Positions 1 to 6,952 of a DNA stretch of 20,415 nt are shown in pieces. Made by a program: the position numbers and the translations under genes. Within the stretch, counting starts at the first letter, position 1; each line of letters opens with the position of its first letter. This DNA comes from Chara braunii. Lineage: Eukaryota; Streptophyta; Charophyceae; Charales; Characeae. Location: NCBI GenBank assembly GCA_003427395.1, contig BFEA01000806.1:203902-224316 (forward strand), read 5' to 3'. Below the pieces are notes generated by a model, which did no database searches, had not been told where the DNA came from, and saw nothing but the letters and a program-made list of their open reading frames with translations.

Positions 1-90
<90 letters not shown>
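1..90. repeat. CA/GA compound microsatellite
   Basis: The window opens with 15 perfect CA dinucleotides followed by about 30 GA dinucleotides. It is simple sequence with no coding meaning. The stretch 91-218 that follows holds nothing I can recognise. Confidence 0.97.
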
Positions 91-95
<5 letters not shown>

Positions 96-218
96 TTGAT
101 GAATTATAGTTGGAATTCTTACGTACTTGTTCAATCTGTGCTACTTGGCTGCACTTGTGCTAAGCAACTGAAAAAAAAGGGCTACTTTGAAAATTGCCAG
201 GAAAAGAAACCCACCAGA

Positions 219-708
219 GGGATAATTGGTAGAAAGAGCCCACGCCAAAACCTTTTCGGTTTTGGCCGCTGCAAAGTTCGGCCGTTTGGTACTAATGGCC
301 CAAACAACTCTCCCCTGGGTGAAAGGCGCCTTGGCGCTGTGGCCACATCTCCCTGGGCCTTTTTCCACCGGTTCAAGAATTTGGCGCTGTTTTTGTGCCA
401 GATTCATGAACCGGTAGGGCCCTTCTTTTTCAAAATAGCGTGCGAACCCGTAGGGCCCTCCTTTTTCAAAATCGCGTACGTGGGCCTCATTCGATACTTC
501 AGGGTTACCACCGTCGGCCTCTTTTACATATAAACGAATCTGGCGCTGTTATGCGCCCGATTCATGATCCGGTAAGGTCCTTGGAGCGACGCGTGGGCCT
601 GTAGTACCCCACATGCGAGTCATTGGGCCGGTAGTACCAAACGGCTAAACTTTGGGCGGCCAAAACGGAAAAGGTTTTGGCGTGGGCGCCTTCTACCGAT
701 TGTCCCAA
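219..708. mobile_element. Non-autonomous DNA transposon with ~90-bp terminal inverted repeats (MULE/hAT-like MITE)
   Basis: The left arm (219-310) and the reverse complement of the right arm (617-706) align over about 90 bases at roughly 85% identity by eye. They share a central run that includes CCCACGCCAAAACCTTTTC. The arms begin GGGATAATTGGTAG on the left and GGGACAATCGGTAG on the right. The flanks carry CACCAGAG at 212-219 and again at 709-716, consistent with an 8-9 bp target-site duplication. Exact ends are uncertain by 1-2 bases. The interior repeats a GGCGCTGTT-containing unit (near 382 and 542) and has no transposase frame, so the element is non-autonomous. Long arms with an 8-9 bp duplication fit Mutator-like or hAT-like elements; the superfamily is inferred. 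Confidence 0.75.
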
Positions 709-805
709 CACCAGAGACCGATGGCAGCATTTCGAATCCAGAAAAGAAAGAAAATCGAATCCAGAAAAGAAAGAAAAACCCCAACTTCCGAGAAACTGCG
801 CGGAA

Positions 806-1039
806 GTCACGAAAACGAGTTATAAAAAATTGCACTTGGGGCCAAGATACAGTTTCGAATTGCAGTTCCGAAAATGAGTTATAAAAAAATGCACTTGGGG
901 GCCAAGATACAGTTCCAAAAATTTCAGTTTTGCAATGTATACAACCTAGCTTTCTGGCCAGGGACGGTGCCCCAAGTGCAATGATTGCGAACCGTCTTGT
1001 CTCTTGCCCCCTAGTGAAATTATAACTCGTTTTTGTGAC
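806..1039. mobile_element. Foldback/MITE-like element with 20-bp inverted ends
   Basis: The end GTCACGAAAACGAGTTATAA (806-825) is matched in reverse complement at 1020-1039 with one mismatch. Inside it, ATTGCACTTGGGG (829-841) has a perfect inverted partner at 970-982. A unit of about 60 bp beginning at the GAGTTATAAAA motif is repeated in tandem (816-875 and 876-935). No coding frame is present. It is called as a small foldback element. No clear target-site duplication was found, so the true ends are uncertain. Confidence 0.55.
876..972 (+). repeat. Dispersed repeat, copy 1 (second copy at 1996-2087)
   Basis: The block runs from GAGTT through GGGCCAAGATACAGTT, then a TATACAACC motif, to AGCTTTCTGGCCAGG and ACGGTGCC. 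The same order of motifs recurs in the same orientation at 1996-2087. This marks a dispersed family of about 95 bp rather than unique DNA. This copy lies inside the foldback element 806-1039. Confidence 0.7.
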
Positions 1040-1070
1040 TCTACTGAAGTTAGCCCAACAACTTATCTCC

Positions 1071-1234
1071 TAGGGCGTGGTCCCACTAGCAGAGAGGATC
1101 GGATCGAATGCTGACTCTGGACGAGGTTATGTGCAGGAAATCGAAAGTGAACTGCTTTTCAGCATCTCTGCATAAAACACATCCAGATTCAGGAGCTCGA
1201 TCCTATCCTCTTTGCTAGTGGGACCTCGGCCCTA
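1071..1234. other. Long imperfect hairpin (~50-bp arms), possible small-RNA precursor or MITE
   Basis: Left arm 1071-1120 folds onto right arm 1183-1234. There is a perfect 13-bp core (GGTCCCACTAGCA at 1079-1091 with its complement at 1213-1225), then GAGGAT and GGATCGA blocks, then CTGG (1117-1120) with CCAG (1183-1186). The loop side also pairs, TGCAG (1132-1136) with CTGCA (1168-1172). The mismatches are scattered and at least one would be a G-U pair in RNA. The shape fits a miRNA-type or hpRNA precursor, or a MITE of about 164 bp. No target-site duplication was found, and expression cannot be judged from DNA. Confidence 0.6.
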
Positions 1235-1305
1235 CACCGCGATAGGATGAGTATCATAAAACCGTAATAGTAATTAAAAAAAGAAAAAATTGAACATGGC
1301 AACTG

Positions 1306-1359
1306 AAATCGTCAGTTCAACAAAAAAAAAAAAAAAAAAAAAAAAAAATCGTCAGTTCA
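1306..1359 (+). mobile_element. Poly(A)-only insertion flanked by a 14-bp direct repeat
   Basis: AAATCGTCAGTTCA occurs at 1306-1319 and again at 1346-1359. Between the copies lie only the bases AC and a run of about 27 A (1322-1348), part of which overlaps the second repeat. This is what an extremely 5'-truncated retroposon would leave: target-site duplication, tail, duplication. Replication slippage could not easily duplicate the mixed-sequence flank. Confidence 0.6.
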
Positions 1360-1479
1360 TTGCAGAGATGACACACGAGGAGGGATGAACCTTTGGATAA
1401 GGTCCGAAGAGGGATCCCGACCCATCCAGCAGGCACCCATAGAGTGCGGACGAGACCCTTGGCAGGCGCCTACGCCGGG

Positions 1480-1506
1480 CTGAGAGAGAGAGAGAGAGAG
1501 GGAGAG
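1480..1506. repeat. GA microsatellite
   Basis: A run of about ten GA dinucleotides ending in GGGAGAG. It is simple sequence. The neighbouring 1360-1600 contains no gene or repeat that I recognise. Confidence 0.85.
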
Positions 1507-1601
1507 TTTTCTAGACTATTAACAAAGGGCGCACTGGCAATAACAATTACCTTAATAAAAAAACGTATCTGACCGCAATTCCGTCCAGAAGTAAGTGAAA
1601 A

Positions 1602-1722
1602 GGTCCTACGGTCTTCACCCGAATCGAACGCCCGGTCATTATCGCTGCATCTGGACTGAAAACTACCCCAAATACACAGCTGTAATGACCGGGCGTTACA
1701 TTAGCGTGAAGAGGGTAGTGTG
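1602..1722. other. Imperfect hairpin with 15-bp perfect core stem
   Basis: AACGCCCGGTCATTA (1627-1641) pairs perfectly with 1683-1697. The stem extends outward, with TCTTCAC (1612-1618) pairing with GTGAAGA (1706-1712) across an internal loop. It extends inward through a GC step. The terminal loop is about 40 bases. The predicted stem is about 35-40 bp, in the size range of small-RNA precursors or short MITEs. No flanking duplication is obvious. Confidence 0.6.
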
Positions 1723-1741
1723 AGTTTGCCCAAAGTATTAT

Positions 1742-1764
1742 AAGAAAGGGAAACTACGCGGGAG
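1742..1764 (+). repeat. Target-site duplication, left copy (23 bp)
   Basis: The 23-mer beginning AAGAAAGGG and ending CGCGGGAG is repeated exactly at 1963-1985. It flanks a retroposon-like insert. A perfect 23-bp direct repeat 200 bp away is far beyond chance. Confidence 0.85.
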
Positions 1765-1962
1765 ACCATAGGTAGTGGAAGGTAAACAAAACAGAAGTTG
1801 AGAGAAGAATATCGACAGTTGTGATCACCCCAATAAAAAATAAAAAATAAATAAAAAAGAAGGCGTAGTTCAGTTGGTACACCCCTGAACTGTTGAAATA
1901 CAGACTCAAGCTCGAATCCAGAACGCCTTCAGACGATGAAAAAAAAGAAAAAGAAAAAGAAA
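1765..1962 (+). mobile_element. Retroposon (SINE-like) with tRNA-like module and A-rich tail
   Basis: The insert of about 198 bp lies between perfect 23-bp direct repeats and ends on the plus strand in an A-rich tail of repeated GAAAAA units (about 1938-1962), the signature of LINE-type retroposition. The left half (1765-1830) is unrecognised. An A-rich AATAAAAAATAAA stretch (about 1832-1858) separates it from a tRNA-like right half (1859-1931). This suggests a two-part SINE or a tRNA retrocopy joined to another transcript. It has no coding capacity. The repeats are identical, so the insertion may be young. Confidence 0.75.
1859..1931 (+). pseudogene. Degenerate tRNA-like sequence (A-box and B-box present, GAA in the anticodon position)
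   Basis: The length is 73 nt, as in a tRNA. The ends pair perfectly over seven bases, GAAGGCG (1859-1865) with CGCCTTC (1924-1930), followed by A. The A-box-like TAGTTCAGTTGG (1866-1877) has the expected U8, A14 and G18-G19 pattern. The B-box-like AGCTCGAATCC (1909-1919) is near consensus. The interior does not fold well: the D loop would be about 15 nt, the anticodon loop around GAA has only six bases, and the T stem pairs at three of five positions. It sits inside a retroposon with an A-rich tail. I therefore read it as a tRNA-derived pseudogene or SINE promoter, not a working tRNA. Confidence 0.55.
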
Positions 1963-1985
1963 AAGAAAGGGAAACTACGCGGGAG
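1963..1985 (+). repeat. Target-site duplication, right copy (23 bp)
   Basis: Identical to 1742-1764. It follows directly on the A-rich tail of the insert. Confidence 0.85.
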
Positions 1986-1995
1986 TAATGAAAGT

Positions 1996-2087
1996 GAGTT
2001 TTAATTGCACTATATGGGCCAAGATACAGTTTGGAATTGCAGTGCGGCCAATGCATACAACCCAGCTTTCTGGCCAGGTACGGTGCC
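1996..2087 (+). repeat. Dispersed repeat, copy 2, within a foldback structure
   Basis: This matches 876-972 in motif order (GGGCCAAGATACAGTT, AGCTTTCTGGCCAGG, ACGGTGCC). Its AGATACAGTTTGGAATTGCA stretch at 2021-2040 has a near-complementary partner near 2104-2121. The copy therefore also lies in an inverted-repeat element, about 2017-2125. It starts about 11 bases after the right target-site duplication of the neighbouring retroposon. Confidence 0.65.
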
Positions 2088-2179
2088 GGAAAGGGCCGAA
2101 ATACAATTGCAAACTGTATCTCGCAAAATAAGTCCGACTATTCCCGGCTTCGATTTCCATTAAAAGCTCAATTTCCTTC

Positions 2180-2203
2180 AAAAAAAAAAAAAAAAAAAAA
2201 AAA
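2180..2203 (+). repeat. Poly(A) tract
   Basis: A run of 24 A. No matching flanking duplication was found. From here to about 2330 the sequence is unique and no gene is recognised. Confidence 0.9.
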
Positions 2204-2324
2204 GCGCCGACCTAAGCCCCCGTTTAGGGTTTACCTCTGGTTGTCTGTGTTAGTGGGGTGCGAAGAGATGTTAGTGGTGCGACAAGCTGGGGATCGGGAT
2301 CCCACTTCTGACATTATGCAATCA

Positions 2325-2575
2325 GTCAGGTCGACAGGGTCGGTGTGAGTGAAGATTGAAAATGTATAAATAATAAATAATAAGAGTAATAACAATCGGA
2401 GAAAAAAAAAAAGGATCGGTGTGATCGAGGCTGCCACGCATGTCCTTTGACAAAAAAATAAGGAAATTCTGATAAATTCTGATATAAAAAAAAAAGGTTT
2501 CGGTCGACAGGATCGGGCTGCGATTAGCAAATTCTGATAAATAAAAAATAAGGAAAAAAAAACAAATTAACAACA
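2325..2575 (+). repeat. Degenerate repeats with poly(A) interruptions
   Basis: GTCGACAGGGTCGGTGTGA (about 2330), ATCGGTGTGATCGAGGCTGC (about 2415) and GTCGACAGGATCGGGCTGCG (about 2503) are related and spaced about 85-90 bp apart. AAATTCTGATAAA-like segments and A runs lie between them. No coding frame is convincing. It may be an outlying part of the array at 2.86-4.12 kb. Confidence 0.45.
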
Positions 2576-2635
2576 ACAAAATAAAAAACCACGTTTTTGC
2601 ATAGGCATGTTGCTCAGCAAAGTAACCCTCTTCTC

Positions 2636-2661
2636 ATCGTAATCGTAATCGTAATCGTAAT
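2636..2661 (+). repeat. Hexanucleotide GTAATC minisatellite
   Basis: Four head-to-tail GTAATC-type units. Related CGTAATCGTAC motifs recur at 3790 and 4047, which ties this stretch to the degenerate array downstream. Confidence 0.8.
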
Positions 2662-2859
2662 GACCCTCGCTTTGACTAAGGGCCTTCGCTCAACTACACA
2701 ACAATCAACCGCTTTTGGGACCAGGTGCATTCGAACGTGTGAAACATTTTGAATGTATGGGGACAAGTTTGAGATCCAGATACATATAGATTGTTGTGCA
2801 GTGGAACGAGGCCCTTAATACCACGGTAGCAGGCGTCGACGGGCAGTCACTAAGACAGC

Positions 2860-4120
2860 CACAGATATTTTGTATCTCTGGTCGGGATTCGTTCATAGAC
2901 AAATTCCATTAAGAAAAAAAAGAAGGGAAGGCATCTTTTAAAAAAAGGCAAAAAAAAAAAAAAGGCATCCAATTGAGGCAGTCACTAAATTCTATTAAAA
3001 AAAAAAAAGACAGAAAGAAATACCTGATTCTCAGTGGGCATCTAATTAAAAAAAGGGGATAAACAAAACAAAAGGGAAAAAAGAAAATAATTCCATACCT
3101 TTGGTCGCGATTCCTTGCTCCACAAAATCTAATTAAAAAAAAAACGAATTTTCCATAGTCATCTAATTCAACAAGTCGAAGCCTGTAATCATCGTTCTCC
3201 CCCCCATCCTCCCCCCCCCCCCCCTCCCCCCCCCCCCCGCTTAGCCCGTCATCATCATCATCATCCAATATACCCTCCTTACCACGACATAGCCGCAGCA
3301 CACGGTCAAACAGGCGGACCCCCGCCTTCCGTATATCTAGTCGCGATTGCTTGATTAATGATTAACAATATCTAACTAAAAACTGAAAAAGAGAGGGGAA
3401 AAAAAAAAAAAAAAAAAAAAATTTGATTCTCCATACGCATCAAGCTGAGATAGTCGACCTCCTCTCTTCCCTCAACAAATAAAAAATAAAATAAAATAAA
3501 GAAAGAAAAGAAACTCCACCCGTCATCGTCGTCATCGTACAAACCCTCTTCACGCCGACATAGCCCCCTCTCCCCTACAAAGCTTCTACATGCTCCCCAC
3601 TGGTACCAAGTTGCGCACCCTCTTCTTCTACATGTCCCCGCACTAACCAATAACTGAGCCCTAAATAATACGGTATCTCTATGGTCGAGTTGCGTTGATG
3701 AAAGAATTCTGATTGGTGAGAGATTAAAAAAAAAAAAAACTGATTCCCTACAGGGATCTAGTTTTGGAAGTAATCCTCGCGCCATTACCGTAATCGTACA
3801 AAAACCCCTCTTTACGCGCCGGCTACGCCCTATTATAGCACGCCTCGGCAGGCCCGCACTGGGAAAAAAATAAAAAACACCTGATTTTTTTTTTTTTCTC
3901 ATTGCCTTACAGCATGCCCCTGCAGACCCGCAATAAACAAAAACAAAATCTGATTCTCTAGAGGCATCTACTTTTGCAAGTCGTCCCGCCATAACCTCCC
4001 GCCATAACCTCCCTCCATAACTTCCCACCATAACCTCCCGCCATTACCGTAATCGTACGAAAAAAACCCTCTTCACGCCGGCATAGCCCTATAGCATGCT
4101 TTGGCAGGCCCGCAGTATGT
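2860..4120 (+). repeat. Highly diverged tandem array, unit ~210-340 bp, with internal poly(A) tracts
   Basis: Two anchor motifs recur in fixed order. One, a GTATCTCTGGTCGSGATT-like motif, occurs near 2870, 3100, 3330 and 3675. The other, a CTGATTCTC..GGCATCTA-like motif, occurs near 3020, 3147, 3423, 3740 and 3953. The second is followed by CCGTAATCGTAC or TCATCGTCATCG, then CCCTCTTCACGCCG and ATAGCC, then GGCAGGCCCGCA in the later units. An A tract precedes most copies of the second motif. Unit 3953 carries an inner minisatellite of about five CCGCCATAACCTCC copies (3986-4040). A C-rich tract lies at 3198-3238. Minus-strand frames across this DNA are homopolymer artefacts. Confidence 0.65.
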
Positions 4121-4202
4121 TAGCGTGCCCCGCTACTTCTGATCTCTGCTTGGGGCTCCGTCACGATATACTACAAATATTCGAGAAAAAGGGGGAAAAA
4201 AA

Positions 4203-4306
4203 AACATATATACATATTGTCATAAGTGATATATACACATATATATACATATACATAAATATCTATACTATATAGATAAATAGATGTATATATATCTATA
4301 TCATCA
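4203..4306. repeat. AT-rich simple sequence (TATA/CATA-type)
   Basis: About 100 bases of alternating TATA, CATA and GATA steps. It is simple sequence with no gene. 4310-4740 after it is of higher GC and mostly featureless. Two similar segments around CTCTTGCGCT and CAAAACG (about 4490-4530 and 4692-4740) may be an old duplication. Confidence 0.75.
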
Positions 4307-4740
4307 AGTGCGAGAGGGTTGCGGGGGTAGAAACGTATTTCAGCGAGACGGACGCGTGGGCGCTTCGTCACCCGAGGTCGAGATCCCGGCCGCTGTGTGC
4401 TTAAGTCCCAGCCACGTTGACTGACGTCTTGGGCGGATTTCAGCAAAACGCCTTCAGCAAAACGCCTCCACAAGGCATGCACGTTGCACGATGGCCCCTC
4501 TTGCGCTACACGACAAAACGGACATCCTCCCATCGGCTGGGAGACTGACCAATTACTGCGTTAACCAACGACAACGCATCGGGACTCATCAACCGACCCA
4601 AGGGATCCCGACCGATGTGCTTCTACGCAATCCAGGAGGACGGAATGAATTTCAGGTGCTTCTTGGACAAAAGGAACAGGAAGTGTTCAGCGATGGTGGC
4701 GGCTCTTGCGCTGAACGAGAGGGCAAAACGAAGACATCTC

Positions 4741-4884
4741 GGGCGTCACCCGCACCACTCACCAAATGCGCAAAATGAGAAAAAAAACCCTTCCGCTAGA
4801 ACGAAAGGAAATATCCACCGCCATAAAATTTTTGTCTTTTATGGATTCGCTTCGAGTGAGGAGTGCTGCGAGAGCGAGTGCCCC
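4741..4884 (+). mobile_element. MITE, GGGCCTCGCC family, copy next to the gene's 3' end
   Basis: It begins GGGCGTCACCCGCACCACTC and, in reverse complement, ends GGGGCACTCGCTCTCGCAGCA. The interior shares CAAATGCGCAAAATGAGAA, CTTCCGCTAGAAC and TTTTTGTCTTTT with the copies at 7412-7533 and 8326-8446. Its right edge is 42 bp beyond the stop codon of the minus-strand gene at 4927-6609. It therefore probably falls in that gene's 3' untranslated region or terminator. Confidence 0.7.
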
Positions 4885-4926
4885 ATCCATCCTCCTCCTC
4901 CTCCCGCCGGCGGCGGCAAAATGGCC

Positions 4927-6609
4927 TTACCAGCCACCCAACAGCAGCGCCCCAAGGCTCACCATCCACCCAATCACAACGTAATAATCCCCGAGAACTT
5001 TCGATCGAACGGAGGACGAAGCAGAAGGGGCTGCGCTCAGAGTAGAGGAGGTGGAGGTGGAGGACATGGTGGAGTTCCTCCCCCCGGCAGAAGAGAAGGT
5101 GGTGCCAGATGGGGAGGCAGAGATGGTGGTCCATCCAGGAGGCGTTGTCGATCCGGCACACGCCTGCAGCCGAGATTGATCGATCTCCAGCTGGATTATA
5201 AGTCCATCATGCGTCCCGACATACAGTCTTAATTGGCCATCGAAAAAATGAAGCGCCAATCCAGCCGCGGTCCCGTGCTGGTACCTCGCAACGGTCTTCA
5301 CTTCCTTGGCCTTGCTGCAGGGTGAGTCCAGTTTTATCCAACGAACGACGTCGTGCTCCTCCCCCGTTTCCGTGACAAAGACATTACACCCATCGGGGGT
5401 AGTGACGACGCGGTGGAGGTTGTTGAAAGCTGCTGTGTCGCCATCGCCGTCGTCTACCTTGTCCGCCCCCGAGCCCGCCACCAAACTGCTGTTGTAGGTC
5501 CGCGGATCGATTCCCCACAATCGTTTGTCGTCGGTGAAGTAGAGACAACTCCCGTCGGCGATCCCGCTTTGAGAGGTGAAGGTGACATCGGAAAAGTTCA
5601 CCCCTTTCAGCGTCTGCCCGGTCGCGGAGAGTTGGTCCGGCGCCGTCGGCAGTCCTGTCTCGTCTACGTCGGGAGAGAGGAAACGCAACGGTGTGGCCAC
5701 CTCTGCAATATACAGACGAGACTTCGCGGGGTCCATGGTGAAAGAAGGACTGCCGTCGACTTCAAGTGGGATCGAGAGGCGGGACCCATCGACAGCGGAC
5801 ACGGAGGCGACTAAGAGCGGCACAGGGATATTAACGACAGGGACCGTAATCAAGACCAGGTGGGTTCCGTCGCTGGCTATGTCCAGGCCGAGAGGGGTTG
5901 CCATGATAGTGCGGTTCGTGACAACGGAGCCCGAAGCAAGTGTGGTTCGGTTGGAAACTCGGGTCCCGTTGGGCACTAGATGAGGCCACCAGTAAGTGAT
6001 CAGCGACCGGTCGTCATCCTGGAAGGTCAGCGGCGCGGAAGCGCCGCTGCTGCCGCGCGTCGACGACGAGTTGCCTCTCCACAAGGAGAAGGAGACGTGG
6101 GAGATGTGGGCGGGGTCGAGGAGAGTGCCCTCGCCGCCCACGCAAACGTCTTGTACGCTGTAATAGAAGGTAGGGTCGGCGGAAGAGGCCACGATATCTG
6201 TGACGACCGAGATGCACCTAGTGGTGGACGACCGGTTGGGAGGCGCGAAGTCCCGATGAGCGACAACGACCTGGCTAGACTTGTTCATGAACAGCGGTGC
6301 GTCCAGTACGGTGAGTCGGGGGAGCATCTCAGTTGGCACTGTTTGAGGCAGCGACGTCGAGGCCGGGGTGACGGAGGTTGGGACGGGGGAGGAAGTCGAA
6401 GCGGGGACAGATGTCGGGGTCGGGATGGAGGACAGAGGAGAAGGCTCCGTAGGCGCCTGGAGAAGGCGGAAGTACAGGCGGTCGCGGGCCAGATCAAGGC
6501 GGTGAACTGTGCTCCCGAAGCTAGCGACCGGTCGCCCGGCTGCAACGATGAGCAAGCAGACGTAAGCCAGGGTCTTGATGACCCCCTCACTCGTGTCCAT
6601 AGCTCGCAT
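4927..6609 (-). CDS. Secreted/surface NHL-type beta-propeller protein with Ser/Thr/Pro-rich linker
   Basis: The protein is about 560 residues from the ATG at 6609; ATG 6600 is an alternative. The open frame continues upstream to 6801 but has no ATG there. Residues 1-31 form a signal peptide (hydrophobic TLAYVCLLIVAAG, then PVAS). Residues 50-96 are a Ser/Thr/Pro-rich stalk. About 100-480 look like a beta-propeller, with blade-like strands DIASDGTHLVLIT (243-255), DPAKSRLYIAEV (293-304) and SCLYFTDDKRLWGID (354-368). The clearest NHL signature is VAGSG..DDGDGDTAAFNN..VTTPDGCNVFVTET (377-415). Residues 487-535 are again Ser/Thr-rich, and 538-560 form a short hydrophobic end that could be a GPI signal or membrane anchor. 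Many N-X-S/T sites support an extracellular location. The ligand is unknown. NHL propellers usually bind proteins or polysaccharides. No intron is evident, and a MITE lies just past the stop. Confidence 0.82.
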   Translation of the reverse strand: MRAMDTSEGVIKTLAYVCLLIVAAGRPVASFGSTVHRLDLARDRLYFRLLQAPTEPSPLSSIPTPTSVPASTSSPVPTSVTPASTSLPQTVPTEMLPRLTVLDAPLFMNKSSQVVVAHRDFAPPNRSSTTRCISVVTDIVASSADPTFYYSVQDVCVGGEGTLLDPAHISHVSFSLWRGNSSSTRGSSGASAPLTFQDDDRSLITYWWPHLVPNGTRVSNRTTLASGSVVTNRTIMATPLGLDIASDGTHLVLITVPVVNIPVPLLVASVSAVDGSRLSIPLEVDGSPSFTMDPAKSRLYIAEVATPLRFLSPDVDETGLPTAPDQLSATGQTLKGVNFSDVTFTSQSGIADGSCLYFTDDKRLWGIDPRTYNSSLVAGSGADKVDDGDGDTAAFNNLHRVVTTPDGCNVFVTETGEEHDVVRWIKLDSPCSKAKEVKTVARYQHGTAAGLALHFFDGQLRLYVGTHDGLIIQLEIDQSRLQACAGSTTPPGWTTISASPSGTTFSSAGGRNSTMSSTSTSSTLSAAPSASSSVRSKVLGDYYVVIGWMVSLGALLLGGW

Positions 6610-6757
6610 TGTGAAAGGTGCAGACACGTGGCGCCCCACAAGAGTGATGCGTCCAACGCCGGCACGAGACAGCTTCTCCGTATTAGCCTGGCAATCACCC
6701 ACCAACCGAGATGGGTTGAAGTGCCACTGCGTTTCGCACCCCACACTCACTGTCCCC

Positions 6758-6811
6758 CAGCGCAATTGCACTCTCTCCTCCTCTGGACAGCGCAATTGCA
6801 CTCTCTCTTCC
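6758..6811 (-). repeat. Short tandem duplication in the gene's 5' region
   Basis: CAGCGCAATTGCACTCTCTC occurs at 6758-6777 and again about 30 bases later, embedded in CT-rich sequence. On the minus strand this is GA-rich DNA about 150-200 bp upstream of the start codon, in the likely 5' untranslated region or promoter of the propeller gene. Confidence 0.6.
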
Positions 6812-6952
6812 TCTTCCTTGCTTCTACGTAACCTACGGTCCTACAACACTGCTAGCGAGCTCTCTCTCCTCCCATAACCATAACCACCACTGCCTCCTCT
6901 TCCCCTGACATATATGTATAACTTCTGATGAACGGGTTCAGCCGCCGGCCGC

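Noticed and set aside
3372-4031. 219-codon minus-strand frame
   Set aside because: It has long Phe and Lys runs from homopolymers and lies over the degenerate repeat array; not a credible protein.
2860-4120. CRISPR-like array
   Set aside because: The repeats are too long, too diverged and contain A tracts, and the context is eukaryotic.
4355-4400. B-box-like GGTCGAGATCCC as a second tRNA-like element
   Set aside because: No matching A-box or acceptor pairing was found at the right distance.
4615-5232. 205-codon plus-strand frame
   Set aside because: It crosses a MITE and the 3' end of the minus-strand gene. The product is a low-complexity Arg/Gly/Pro mixture.
6610-6801. 64-residue N-terminal extension of the propeller protein
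   Set aside because: The codon at the upstream edge (6799-6801) is GTG, not ATG, and a signal peptide begins properly at ATG 6609.
5980-6831. 283-codon plus-strand frame
   Set aside because: It is antisense to the propeller gene, Arg/Gly-rich and without domains. The minus-strand product has a signal peptide and an NHL motif, so this is a shadow.
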